The notes under the pieces were generated by a model. That model saw nothing but the letters and a program-made list of their open reading frames with translations. It did no database searches and had not been told where the DNA came from. From the NCBI RefSeq assembly GCF_022760965.1, contig NZ_JAKVIJ010000001.1, forward strand, positions 494,862-558,861: a DNA stretch of 64,000 bases. Reading direction: 5' to 3'. The position numbers and the translations under genes are program-made. The DNA comes from Simplicispira sedimenti. GTDB taxonomy: Bacteria; Pseudomonadota; Gammaproteobacteria; Burkholderiales; Burkholderiaceae_C. How positions within the stretch are numbered: position 1 is the stretch's first letter; each line of letters starts with the position of its first letter. Of the stretch, positions 24,109-32,179 are shown piece after piece.

Positions 24109-25236
24109 CTAGACGCGCCCGTAGGCGAAACCTGTGATTTCCTGCACCTGTTCCACCTCGTTGACCAGGCGCAGCAGTGGCGCCAGCTCGCGGTAGCGGC
24201 TGGCCGTGGAACGGATGTATGCGATGAAACGGGGCGTGTCTGCCAGGTACTGCGGTTTGCCGTCGCGCAGCGTGAGGCGCGCAAAGATGCCGGCCACCTT
24301 CAGGTGGCGCTGCAGGCCCATCCATTCCACGCTGCGGTAGAAGTCGCCAAAGTCCGCGCCCCAGCCACTGGCGCTGTGGGCGCCCAGCAGACCGGCCTTG
24401 CGCGCCTTTTCCCAGTAGCGCACGGTGATGTCGATGACGAAGTCCTCGTCCCAGCTCAAAAAGGCGTCGCGCATCAGGCTGGCGATGTCGTAGGTGATGG
24501 GGCCGTACACCGCGTCCTGGAAGTCGAGCACGCCCAGCGGCGCGTCCGGCGTCACGGGCTGCATCAGGTTGCGCGGCATGAAGTCGCGGTGCACGAAGAC
24601 CTGCGGGGCCGCCAGGTTGTTGGCCACGATGGCCGCGAAGCTCTGCGCCAGCGTCTGCTGCTGGGCGTCGGTCAGCGTGATCTTGCGGTGCTGGGCCAGG
24701 TACCAGTCGGGGAACAGTGCCAGCTCGCGCCGCAACAGGGCTTCGTCATAGGGCGGCAGCACGCCGGGGCGCGAGGCCTTCTGCCAGTCGATCAGCAGGT
24801 CGGTGGCCTGCTGGTACCAGCGAAAAGCGTCCTGAGGCGCCTGGGGGTCCAGGGCCTGCATGAGGGTGTGTGGCCCCAGGTCGGACAGCAGCATGAAGCC
24901 GTGCGTGGCGTCGAAGGCCAGGATGCGCGGCACGTTCAGGCCGGCCTGCTGCATCAGGGCTTGCACCTGCACGAAGGGAGCGCAGTTCTCCTTGTCGGGC
25001 GGCGCGTCCATCACGATGCAGCTGCCGCCCGGCGTGGTGGTGTCGATGCGCAGGTAGCGCCGGAAGCTGGCGTCGGCCGAGGCGGGGCGCAGGCTGGCGG
25101 GCAGCAGGCCGTTCGCTGCCACCAAGGGGGCCAGCCAGGCGTCAAAGGCGGCGTGGCGGGCGGGGTCGGTCCAGACCACGGGGGCGGACGGGGCGCCCGC
25201 CGGGCTGGGGGATGCGGAAGAAGCAGGGTGGCTCAT
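24109..25236 (-). CDS. amgK: AmgK-type aminoglycoside phosphotransferase-fold kinase (cell-wall sugar kinase)
   Basis: A 375-residue phosphotransferase. The catalytic loop reads V-F-V-H-R-D-F-M-P-R-N-L-M (about residue 215), followed by L-G-V-L-D-F-Q-D-A-V-Y-G-P for metal binding, as in AmgK, which phosphorylates N-acetylmuramate/N-acetylglucosamine at the anomeric carbon in the cell-wall recycling route of Pseudomonas. The divergent position next to lptD is also the Pseudomonas arrangement; the partner murU is not visible in this window. The ATG at 25236 was selected because the residues before it lack family resemblance. The start is 88 bp from the lptD start on the other strand. Confidence 0.85.
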   Translation of the reverse strand: MSHPASSASPSPAGAPSAPVVWTDPARHAAFDAWLAPLVAANGLLPASLRPASADASFRRYLRIDTTTPGGSCIVMDAPPDKENCAPFVQVQALMQQAGLNVPRILAFDATHGFMLLSDLGPHTLMQALDPQAPQDAFRWYQQATDLLIDWQKASRPGVLPPYDEALLRRELALFPDWYLAQHRKITLTDAQQQTLAQSFAAIVANNLAAPQVFVHRDFMPRNLMQPVTPDAPLGVLDFQDAVYGPITYDIASLMRDAFLSWDEDFVIDITVRYWEKARKAGLLGAHSASGWGADFGDFYRSVEWMGLQRHLKVAGIFARLTLRDGKPQYLADTPRFIAYIRSTASRYRELAPLLRLVNEVEQVQEITGFAYGRV

Positions 25237-25324
25237 GGATAATCGGATTCTACAAACCCGGCCTTTGGGTTCTGGTGGTTTCAAGGGGCGCTCATGGGCG
25301 CGCCGCCATCCGGGCCTGCCACCG

Positions 25325-27769
25325 ATGAAGCCTTTGCATCCAGTGCCTTTGCGTCCAGCGCCCTTCTTCCTGTTGCCCGCCCCTGTGCTGGGTGCGGCAG
25401 CGCCTGTGCCTGCGCTGGTGCCCCGTGCCGTGGCGCGGCTGGTGGCGGCGCTGTGCTGTGGTGCGCCGCTGGCAGCGTTGGCGCAGGAGCCCAGTGCTTG
25501 GGACGCACCCCCCGTCCTGCGCAATACGCCCTTGCTGGCCGAGACCATTCCACCAGAGGTGCGCTCGCAGTTGCCGGTGTTCGTGCAGGGCGATCGCATC
25601 ACCGGTCAGCCCGATGTGCGCGCCGAGATCGAAGGCAATGCCGAGCTGCGCCGTGGCGACACCGTGATCCGCGCCGACCGCATGGAATACACCGTGCCTG
25701 ACGACCAGGCCACGGCCACCGGTCGGGTGCGCATTCACCGCGCGGGCAATGTGTACCAGGGAACGCAGCTGCAGTTGCGCGTCAACGCCTTCGAGGGTTT
25801 CTTTACCGACACGCGCTACCAGCTGCTGGCCAACGGTGCCCATGGCGATGCCCTGCGCGTGGATTTCATCGACCGCGACCGGACCCAGGTGCACCAGGCC
25901 ACCTACACCACCTGCACGCGCGAAGAGAGCGAACAGTGGAAGCCCGACTGGGTGCTGCGCGCCGACCGCATCGACATCGACCAGGCCGAAGAGGTGGGCA
26001 GCGCACGCGGTGCGGTGCTGGAGTTCCAGGGCGTGCCGCTGCTGCCGGTGCCGGCCATCAGCTTTCCGCTGTCCGACAAGCGCAAGAGCGGGCTGTTGCC
26101 GCCGACCTTCGGGCTCGACAGCACCAATGGTTTTGAGTACGCCCAGCCTTATTACTGGAACATCGCTCCGAACCGCGACGCCACCATGCAGGCGGCCCTG
26201 ATGGCCAAGCGCGGCGTGCAGTTGGGTGGCGAGTTCCGCTACCTGGAGCCCAGCTACCAGGGCCAGGTGCGCGCCGATGTGATGCCCAACGACCGCTTGC
26301 GTCAGCGCACGCGCTGGAGCTATGCGCTGGAGCACAACAGCGCCATTGGCGTGCCGGTGGGAGCGCTGGGCCTGCAGGTCAATCTGCGCCGCGTGAGCGA
26401 CGATGACTTCTGGCGCGATTTCTCGCGCGATGTGTCATCGGATGCGCAGGTGGTGCGCCAGCGCCTGCTGCCGGGCGATGCCTTGTTCACCTGGGGCCTG
26501 GGCGACATGAGCATGCGCCTGCGCACCCTCAAATGGCAGACGCTGCAGGATGCCTCGGCCCCCATCGTGCCGCCGTACGACCGCCTGCCGCAGTGGCAGT
26601 GGCGCTATGCGCCGCAACAGTTGGCGGGCGGCCTGGATGCGAGCGTGGAGCTCGACGCCACGCGGTTTCGGGCCGACACGGCGCTCACCGGGCAGCCCAA
26701 TGCGCAGCGCAGTTACCTGCTGGCGCAGGTCAGCCGCCCGTTCCTGGCGCCGTCGGGCTTTGTCACGCCGCGCCTGCAGTGGCATGCCAGCAACTACCAG
26801 TTCGACGGCCTGCTGCCCAGCGGTGTGCGCTCGGTCCATCGCGCCCTGCCCACCTTCAGCGTGGACAGCGGCCTGTTCTTCGAGCGCGATGCGCAGTACT
26901 TCGGCCGGGCCTTCGTGCAGACGCTGGAGCCGCGCGCCTTCTACACCTACACGCCGTACCGCGACCAGAGCATGCTGCCCCTGTACGACACGGCGGCCAA
27001 CGACTTCAACTTCGCCACCATCTACACCGAGAACGCCTACGGTGGCCAGGACCGCATTGCCGACAACAACCTGCTGACCCTGGGTGTGACCACGCGCCTG
27101 CTCAACCCGACCACAGGTGCCGAGGCTGCGCGCTTCGGCATTGCCCAGCGGCTGCGTTTTTCGGACCAGAACGTCACCCTGCCCAGTGAAACGCCGGTGA
27201 GCGAGCGCCTGTCGGACGTGATGTTGGGTGCGGCCGTCAACTGGACGACGCAGTGGGGCATGGATTCCACCGTGCAGTTCAACCCCAAGACCCGGCGCTC
27301 GATCCGCTCCACCCTCAGCGCCCGCTACCAGCCCGGCGCCTACCGCGTGGTGAGTGCGGCCTACCGCCTGCAGCGCGGTACCAGCGAGCAGGTGGATGTG
27401 GGCTGGCAGTGGCCGCTCGACAGCCTGTGGGGCGCTGCGGACAAGGCCTCCGGCACGTCGGGCCCCAAGCAGGCGCGCTGGTACAGCGTGGGCCGCCTGA
27501 ACTACAGCCTGCAGGACCGCAAGCTGGTCGATACGGTGGTTGGCTTCGAGTACGACAGCTGCTGCTGGATTGGCCGCGTGGTGCTGGAGCGCCTGCAGAA
27601 CAGCCGCAGCACTTCCAACACGCGCCTGTTGTTCCAGATCGAGTTCGTCGGCTTCTCGCGCCTGAGCCTGGGCTCCAACCCCTTGTCCAGCCTCAAGCAG
27701 AACATTCCCGGCTACCGCTACCTGCGTGACCAGGTCAGCACCCCCAGCCGTTTCAGCAACTACGACTAA
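25325..27769 (+). CDS. lptD: LPS-assembly outer membrane protein LptD
   Basis: An 814-residue outer-membrane protein. A long signal region (Ala/Pro-rich, cleavage near A-L-A-Q) is followed by an OstA/LptA-like jellyroll (V-F-V-Q-G-D-R-I-T-G-Q-P, R-A-D-R-M-E-Y-T) and a large C-terminal barrel. Conserved cysteines are visible as T-T-C-T-R-E-E near residue 200 and Y-D-S-C-C-W near the C-terminus, the pairs that form the interdomain disulfides. LptD inserts LPS into the outer leaflet together with LptE. The ATG at 25325 gives a signal peptide; an in-frame ATG at 25235 overlaps the divergent amgK start. It leads the lptD-surA-rsmA operon, an order shared with E. coli. Confidence 0.95.
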   Translation: MKPLHPVPLRPAPFFLLPAPVLGAAAPVPALVPRAVARLVAALCCGAPLAALAQEPSAWDAPPVLRNTPLLAETIPPEVRSQLPVFVQGDRITGQPDVRAEIEGNAELRRGDTVIRADRMEYTVPDDQATATGRVRIHRAGNVYQGTQLQLRVNAFEGFFTDTRYQLLANGAHGDALRVDFIDRDRTQVHQATYTTCTREESEQWKPDWVLRADRIDIDQAEEVGSARGAVLEFQGVPLLPVPAISFPLSDKRKSGLLPPTFGLDSTNGFEYAQPYYWNIAPNRDATMQAALMAKRGVQLGGEFRYLEPSYQGQVRADVMPNDRLRQRTRWSYALEHNSAIGVPVGALGLQVNLRRVSDDDFWRDFSRDVSSDAQVVRQRLLPGDALFTWGLGDMSMRLRTLKWQTLQDASAPIVPPYDRLPQWQWRYAPQQLAGGLDASVELDATRFRADTALTGQPNAQRSYLLAQVSRPFLAPSGFVTPRLQWHASNYQFDGLLPSGVRSVHRALPTFSVDSGLFFERDAQYFGRAFVQTLEPRAFYTYTPYRDQSMLPLYDTAANDFNFATIYTENAYGGQDRIADNNLLTLGVTTRLLNPTTGAEAARFGIAQRLRFSDQNVTLPSETPVSERLSDVMLGAAVNWTTQWGMDSTVQFNPKTRRSIRSTLSARYQPGAYRVVSAAYRLQRGTSEQVDVGWQWPLDSLWGAADKASGTSGPKQARWYSVGRLNYSLQDRKLVDTVVGFEYDSCCWIGRVVLERLQNSRSTSNTRLLFQIEFVGFSRLSLGSNPLSSLKQNIPGYRYLRDQVSTPSRFSNYD

Positions 27770-27777
27770 CGCACCGC

Positions 27778-29160
27778 ATGCTCACCATGAAACCTCGTGC
27801 CATTGCTGTGGGCCTCATGGGCCTGGCCTCCCTCGTGCCGCTGGGCGCCGCAGCGCAGGGCGTGCGCCTGCCAGGGGCGCAACGTCCCCAGTTGTCGGCC
27901 CCTGTGGCAGCGCCATCCAACACCCAGCGCCAGGCCGACTTCATCGTGGCCGTGGTCAATGCCGAACCTGTGACCAACAACGAGGTGCGCGCCCGCATGG
28001 CCCGCGTGCTGCGCCAGATCCAGCAATCCGGTGGCGCGCAGCCGCCCCTGGACCTGCTGGCGGCGGAGGTCATGGAGCAGCTCATCGTGGAAAAGGCGCA
28101 AATGCAGTTGGCCAAGGAAGGTGGCATCACGGTGGATGAGCTGGCCATTGACCAGGCTGCGCAGACCATCGCGCGGCGCAACGAGGTCAGCATGGAAGAG
28201 ATGCTGCGTCGGTTGTCGGCGGAGGGTGTCTCGCGCGAGCAGTTCCGCCTGGAATTGCGTCGCCAGCTCACGCTGCAGCGCCTGCGCGAGCGCGAGGTGG
28301 ACGCCCGCGTGCGCGTGAGCGAACCCGAGATCGATCAGTTTCTGCGCGAACAGTCCCCGCAGGGCGCCGACCTGGCCCGTACCGAGCTGAACATCGCCCA
28401 GGTGCTCATCGCCGTGCCCGAGGATGCGAGCGAGGCCCAGGTGGCAGCAGCCCAGGCGCGTGCGCAGGGCGTGGCCGACAAGGCGCGCGCCAATGGGGAC
28501 TTCGCCGCCCTGGCGCGCGAGTTTTCCGACGCGCCCGGCGCCACCAATTCGGGCGGCCAAATGGGCCTGCGCGCTGCGGACCGCTACCCCGAGCTGTTTG
28601 TCTCGGCGGTGGCCAGTCTGCCGGTGGGTGGCGTGGCCGGACCGGTGCGCTCCGGCGCGGGTTTCCATGTGCTCAAGTTGATCGAGAAAAGCCGCGCCAG
28701 CCTGCCCGCCACCGTGGTGCAAAGCCGCGCACGCCACATCCTGCTGCGTACCAGCGCCCAGCTCAGCGAAACCGCCGCGGTGGAGCGGCTGGCAGATTAC
28801 CGCCGCCGCATTCTTGCGGGCCAGGCCGACTTTGCCCAACTGGCGCGCGAGCATTCGCAGGACGCCAGCGCCAAGCAGGGCGGTGACCTGGGCTGGGTCA
28901 ATCCGGGCACCTTTGTGCCCGAGTTCGAAGAAGTCATGGACGCCCTCAAGCCCGGCGACCTGAGCCAGCCGCTGATTTCGCGCTTTGGCGTGCACCTGAT
29001 CCAGTTGCAGGAGCGGCGCGAGCAACGCCTGTCCGCGCGCGAGCAGCGTGAGGTGGCGCGCCAGGCCGTGCGCATGAAGAAGACCGAAGACGCCTACGCC
29101 ACCTGGATGCAGGAAGTGCGCGGCCGCGCTTACGTTGAGTACCGCGACCCTCCCCAATGA
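27778..29160 (+). CDS. surA: Periplasmic chaperone/peptidyl-prolyl isomerase SurA
   Basis: A 460-residue periplasmic protein. A signal peptide (cleavage near A-A-A-Q-G) and an N-terminal chaperone domain (I-V-A-V-V-N-A-E-P-V-T-N-N-E-V) are followed by two parvulin domains, about residues 200-300 (G-G-Q-M-G-L-R) and 315-410 (A-R-H-I-L-L-R, G-G-D-L-G-W-V), and a C-terminal helix. It escorts outer-membrane proteins, including LptD, through the periplasm. An in-frame ATG nine bases downstream is an equally possible start. The stop overlaps the rsmA start by four bases (ATGA), so the two are translationally coupled. Confidence 0.95.
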   Translation: MLTMKPRAIAVGLMGLASLVPLGAAAQGVRLPGAQRPQLSAPVAAPSNTQRQADFIVAVVNAEPVTNNEVRARMARVLRQIQQSGGAQPPLDLLAAEVMEQLIVEKAQMQLAKEGGITVDELAIDQAAQTIARRNEVSMEEMLRRLSAEGVSREQFRLELRRQLTLQRLREREVDARVRVSEPEIDQFLREQSPQGADLARTELNIAQVLIAVPEDASEAQVAAAQARAQGVADKARANGDFAALAREFSDAPGATNSGGQMGLRAADRYPELFVSAVASLPVGGVAGPVRSGAGFHVLKLIEKSRASLPATVVQSRARHILLRTSAQLSETAAVERLADYRRRILAGQADFAQLAREHSQDASAKQGGDLGWVNPGTFVPEFEEVMDALKPGDLSQPLISRFGVHLIQLQERREQRLSAREQREVARQAVRMKKTEDAYATWMQEVRGRAYVEYRDPPQ

Positions 29161-29915
29161 AGCACGTTCCAAAAAAGCGCTTCGGCCAGCATTTCCTGTC
29201 CGATCCGGCCATCATCGATGGGATCGTGCGCGCCATTGCGCCGCAGGCGGGCGAGCCCATGGTTGAAATCGGGCCGGGGCTGGCGGCGCTGACGCAGCCG
29301 CTGGTCGAGCGGCTGGGGCGGCTCACCGTGGTCGAGCTGGACCGCGACCTGGCGCAGCGCCTGCGCCAGCATGCGCAGTTGCAGGTCATCGAATCCGATG
29401 TGCTGAAGGTCGATTTTGCGCAGGTGGCACAAGCGCTGGGTGCTACCAAATTGAGAGTGGCTGGCAACCTTCCGTACAACATCTCCACGCCCATCCTGTT
29501 CCATCTGTTGCAGTATGTGGATGTGATTGCCGACCAGCACTTCATGTTGCAAAAGGAAGTGATCGACCGCATGGTGGCAGCGCCCGCCACGGCCGACTAT
29601 GGGCGGCTGTCCGTCATGCTGCAGTGGCGCTACGCCATGGAGAACGTGCTGTTCGTGCCGCCCGAGAGCTTTGATCCGCCTCCGCGCGTGGACAGCGCCG
29701 TGGTGCGCATGGTGCCGCACCCACTGCCTGTGGCACTGGACGCGGCTGTGCTGGAGGAACTGGTGCAGGTGGCCTTCAGCCAGCGCCGCAAGCTGTTGCG
29801 CCACACCCTGGGCCGCTGGCTGGAGGCGCGTGGTTTTGCGGGCAACTTCGATGTGCAGCGCCGCGCCGAGGAAGTGCCGGTGCAGGAATACACGGCGCTC
29901 GCTGCGGGTCTGTAA
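29157..29915 (+). CDS. rsmA: 16S rRNA dimethyladenosine transferase RsmA (KsgA)
   Basis: A 252-residue SAM-dependent methyltransferase that dimethylates A1518 and A1519 of 16S rRNA. The opening K-K-R-F-G-Q-H-F-L, the SAM motif V-E-I-G-P-G-L-A-A-L-T and the catalytic N-L-P-Y-N-I-S (about residue 104) are exact, and F-S-Q-R-R-K-L-L-R is in the C-terminal domain. The start overlaps the surA stop. The stop codon merges with the tail of an intrinsic terminator that serves the opposite strand. Confidence 0.97.
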   Translation: MKHVPKKRFGQHFLSDPAIIDGIVRAIAPQAGEPMVEIGPGLAALTQPLVERLGRLTVVELDRDLAQRLRQHAQLQVIESDVLKVDFAQVAQALGATKLRVAGNLPYNISTPILFHLLQYVDVIADQHFMLQKEVIDRMVAAPATADYGRLSVMLQWRYAMENVLFVPPESFDPPPRVDSAVVRMVPHPLPVALDAAVLEELVQVAFSQRRKLLRHTLGRWLEARGFAGNFDVQRRAEEVPVQEYTALAAGL

Positions 29916-29945
29916 AAAAAGGCCCTGTCGTTCAAAAAGGGCCTT
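29914..29945 (-). terminator. Intrinsic terminator for the nosX transcript
   Basis: On the minus strand, AAGGCCC (complement of 29939-29945) pairs with GGGCCTT (complement of 29919-29925), and a run of seven T follows. It is placed 22 bp after the nosX stop. The plus-strand reading has no T-tract, so it serves the minus strand. Confidence 0.8.
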
Positions 29946-29966
29946 GGTGCCAAGGACGGCAGAGGC

Positions 29967-31004
29967 TCAGGCAGTGCGCAGCACGGCCGCCATGCCAGGT
30001 GTTTGCCAGATGCTGTGGTCGCGCTCGACCACCAAGGCCTGCACGCCAGGGCGCTGCTGCAGCAGCGCGGGCGCGGCAGCGCTGCCCATCACCATCAGGG
30101 CGGTGCCCAGGCCGTTCACGCTGGCCGCATCGCGTGCCAGCAGGCTCACGCCGCGGGGGCCCTGCGTGGGACGCCCAGTGGCCGGGTTCAGGATGTGGTG
30201 CTGGCGCTCGCCCTGGGCCATGAAGAAGCGCTCGTAGTCGCCCGAAGACGCCACGATGGCCTGGCCCTCCAGCGCGAGCACGCCCAGCAGGCGCTCGGGC
30301 GCACGCGGGTCGCGCAGGCCCACACGCCAGGGGCGACCTTGCAGGCGCCCCGCCACCAGCACATCGCCGCCGCCGTTGAGCATGGCATGTTCCACGCCTT
30401 GGGCGCGAAGCGTGCGCATGCCTGCTTCGAGGATGGGGAGCTTGGCGATGCCGCCCAGGTCCAGTGCCATCCCGCGCTGTTGCAGGAAGGCGGTGCCGGC
30501 CTTGGCGTCGATCACCAAGCCCCGGTAGCCCACCAGGCGGCGCTGGGTGTCGATGTCCTGGGCGCTGGGCAGGTGCTGCTCGGCGGTACCGAACTGCCAG
30601 GGCAGTGCGCCCACGGTGGCATCAAAGGCCCCATGGGTTTGCACTGCAATCGCCTGCGCGGCCTGGAGCACGGCCAACACCTCAGCGGGTACGGGCACAG
30701 GATGCCGGCCCGCTGCGCGGTGCAGGGCGCTGACGGTGCTGTCCGGGTGGTAGCGCGTCATCAGCGCGGCAAGGCGCTCCATCTCGCTCCATGCACGGTC
30801 CATGGCACTGCGCAGGGCGCCAGCGTCAAGACCCTGGGCCACCATGTCCACCTGCGTGCCCATGAGCGTGCGCTGGCTGCGCTCCACCACGGCAGGCGTT
30901 GCCGCCTGCAGTGCGGCGGGCGCCAGGGCAGCGGCGCCCAGCAGGGGCAGTGCCATGGCCAGGCGGCGCCGGGTCAGGCCCTGGGGTGCAAGCGGCTCGT
31001 GCAT
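29967..31004 (-). CDS. nosX: NosX/ApbE-type FMN transferase
   Basis: A 345-residue ApbE-family protein with a Tat-like signal (L-T-R-R-R-L-A-M-A-L-P-L-L-G). Motifs R-T-L-M-G-T-Q-V, F-D-A-T-V-G and D-L-G-G-I-A-K are those that bind FAD and Mg2+, and N-G-G-G-D-V and H-H-I-L-N-P-A-T-G-R-P follow. ApbE enzymes attach FMN covalently to a threonine in S/T-G-A-T motifs. Here the obvious client is NosR, which carries D-A-I-S-G-A-T at residues 169-175. It is encoded with a cytochrome c 16 bp upstream, divergent from nosZ, and ended by the terminator at 29914-29945. The assignment as NosX rather than a general ApbE rests on this neighbourhood. Confidence 0.9.
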   Translation of the reverse strand: MHEPLAPQGLTRRRLAMALPLLGAAALAPAALQAATPAVVERSQRTLMGTQVDMVAQGLDAGALRSAMDRAWSEMERLAALMTRYHPDSTVSALHRAAGRHPVPVPAEVLAVLQAAQAIAVQTHGAFDATVGALPWQFGTAEQHLPSAQDIDTQRRLVGYRGLVIDAKAGTAFLQQRGMALDLGGIAKLPILEAGMRTLRAQGVEHAMLNGGGDVLVAGRLQGRPWRVGLRDPRAPERLLGVLALEGQAIVASSGDYERFFMAQGERQHHILNPATGRPTQGPRGVSLLARDAASVNGLGTALMVMGSAAAPALLQQRPGVQALVVERDHSIWQTPGMAAVLRTA

Positions 31005-31020
31005 GAAGCGCTCCTTTCGA

Positions 31021-31518
31021 TCAGCTTGACAGGCCGACCATGTAGTCCACGGCGGCCTTCACGTCCTCGTCGGACATCTTGGTGTTGCCGCCGCGTGCGG
31101 GCATCATGCCCTTGGCGCCGGTGTAGCCTTCGATGGCGTGCTTGTACAGCGTGTCCTTGCCCTGGGCAATGCGCGGACCCCACTCGGCCTTGTCGCCGGG
31201 CTTGGGTGCACCAGCTACGCCAGCGGCATGGCACATGGCGCAGGTCTTGTTGTAGGCCGACTTGCCCGCTTCGGGGTTGGCAGCAGGTGCTGCAGGAGCG
31301 GCCGGGGCGGCGGCGACTTCAGAGGCTGCGGGCGCGGCAGGTGCTTCCGAGGCCGCAGGCGCTGCGGCGGGGGCGGGTTCTGCAGGGGCGGGTGCGGGTG
31401 CGGGGGCTGCGGCGGGAGCCGGTGCTGCGGCAGGGGCTTCGGCGGGCTTCTTGTCACCGCAGGCGGTCAGGAACAGGGCCAGAGCGCTCAGCGCGATGAC
31501 GGAAGAGGTCTTTTTCAT
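31021..31518 (-). CDS. Lipoprotein c-type cytochrome (c5-like) with Ala/Pro linker
   Basis: A 165-residue protein. A lipoprotein signal with lipobox L-T-A-C (Cys20) is followed by about 60 residues of almost pure Ala/Pro/Glu/Ser and then a compact cytochrome domain. The haem site is C-A-M-C-H, and the likely axial Met is in G-M-M-P-A-R-G-G, as in cytochrome c5. It would be tethered to a membrane with the haem domain on a flexible arm, well suited to deliver electrons to NosZ. It forms a two-gene unit with nosX, divergent from the nosZ operon. The electron-donor role is inferred from position. Confidence 0.88.
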   Translation of the reverse strand: MKKTSSVIALSALALFLTACGDKKPAEAPAAAPAPAAAPAPAPAPAEPAPAAAPAASEAPAAPAASEVAAAPAAPAAPAANPEAGKSAYNKTCAMCHAAGVAGAPKPGDKAEWGPRIAQGKDTLYKHAIEGYTGAKGMMPARGGNTKMSDEDVKAAVDYMVGLSS

Positions 31519-31669
31519 GGTCGTGGATAGGAAGTGGAGAATGAAAGAATCAAGGGGCTACGCGCCTTGGATGCAGCCGCTCCCCAGCCCGAAACAGAAG
31601 ATCTGCTCCTCGCATGGCGGCAGTCGGGGTGGGCGGACCACAAATCATAGCGCCCTCGCCGGGCGTACG

Positions 31670-31699
31670 TTGTCTTACCCACACTGCGTGTCCCATAAT
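31670..31699 (+). promoter_or_regulatory. Candidate sigma-70 promoter for the DUF2946-nosZ operon
   Basis: TTGTCT (31670-31675), 18 bp spacer, CATAAT (31694-31699). It lies 97 bp before the DUF2946 start codon. No convincing FNR/Dnr box was found at -41, so its control is open. Confidence 0.45.
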
Positions 31700-31795
31700 G
31701 TAATCGGCATGGCTGGATTGCCAAGCCGTCAGTGCGGCGGTAGAGCATGACCAAAATCAACCTCGGCCCACTTTGGCTCCCTATACTTGCCATCC

Positions 31796-32179
31796 ATGAA
31801 AACCCTCAGATCCATTCCATGGCTTCGGCGCTTGGTCGCAGCATGGTTCATTGTGAGCATGGGGGTGGCGATGGCATCGCCACTGGTTCAGCCCCGGGCG
31901 ATGGAGTTGGTGTGCTCCGCGTCGGGCTTGACAAAAATCATCATCCATTCAGCACAAGGCAATGCGGTCGATGCGTCCGACATGGGCATGGACTGCACCC
32001 TGTGTTTGTTGGCCAACACGCCTCCAGATCCTCAGCAAGCACGGTTGCCGGCCCTGTCGCCGGCGGCCCAGTTGCGTGCCACCCAATCCCTTGATCACAT
32101 TCCAGCCGCAATGGGGGCTCCGCCACCAGCGCGAGCCCCTCCGTTTTTCACACGCCTTAACCAAGAGAGGTCAACATGA
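31796..32179 (+). CDS. DUF2946-like small exported protein, coupled to nosZ
   Basis: A 127-residue protein. An N-terminal hydrophobic segment (A-A-W-F-I-V-S-M-G-V-A-M-A-S) can act as a signal peptide. The only other strong motif is M-D-C-T-L-C-L-L-A (about residues 64-72), which resembles the metal-binding-like C-P-L-C of DUF2946 proteins. The tail is Pro/Ala-rich. The stop codon overlaps the nosZ start (ATGA), so the two are translationally coupled. A role in copper handling for NosZ is an inference from the C-x-x-C motif and position. I chose the ATG at 31796 over a TTG nine bases upstream. Confidence 0.75.
   Translation: MKTLRSIPWLRRLVAAWFIVSMGVAMASPLVQPRAMELVCSASGLTKIIIHSAQGNAVDASDMGMDCTLCLLANTPPDPQQARLPALSPAAQLRATQSLDHIPAAMGAPPPARAPPFFTRLNQERST

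Noticed and set aside
31540..31556. TTGATTCTTTCATT (minus strand) as an FNR box before the cytochrome gene
   Set aside because: Only the left half-site fits; the right half has no match, and the distance to the start codon is too short.
31928..31941. TTGACAAAAATCAT as an FNR/Dnr box for nosZ
   Set aside because: It matches TTGAT-N4-ATCAA at 8 of 10 positions, but it lies inside the DUF2946 gene, about 235 bp before nosZ, and no -10 sequence follows at the right distance.
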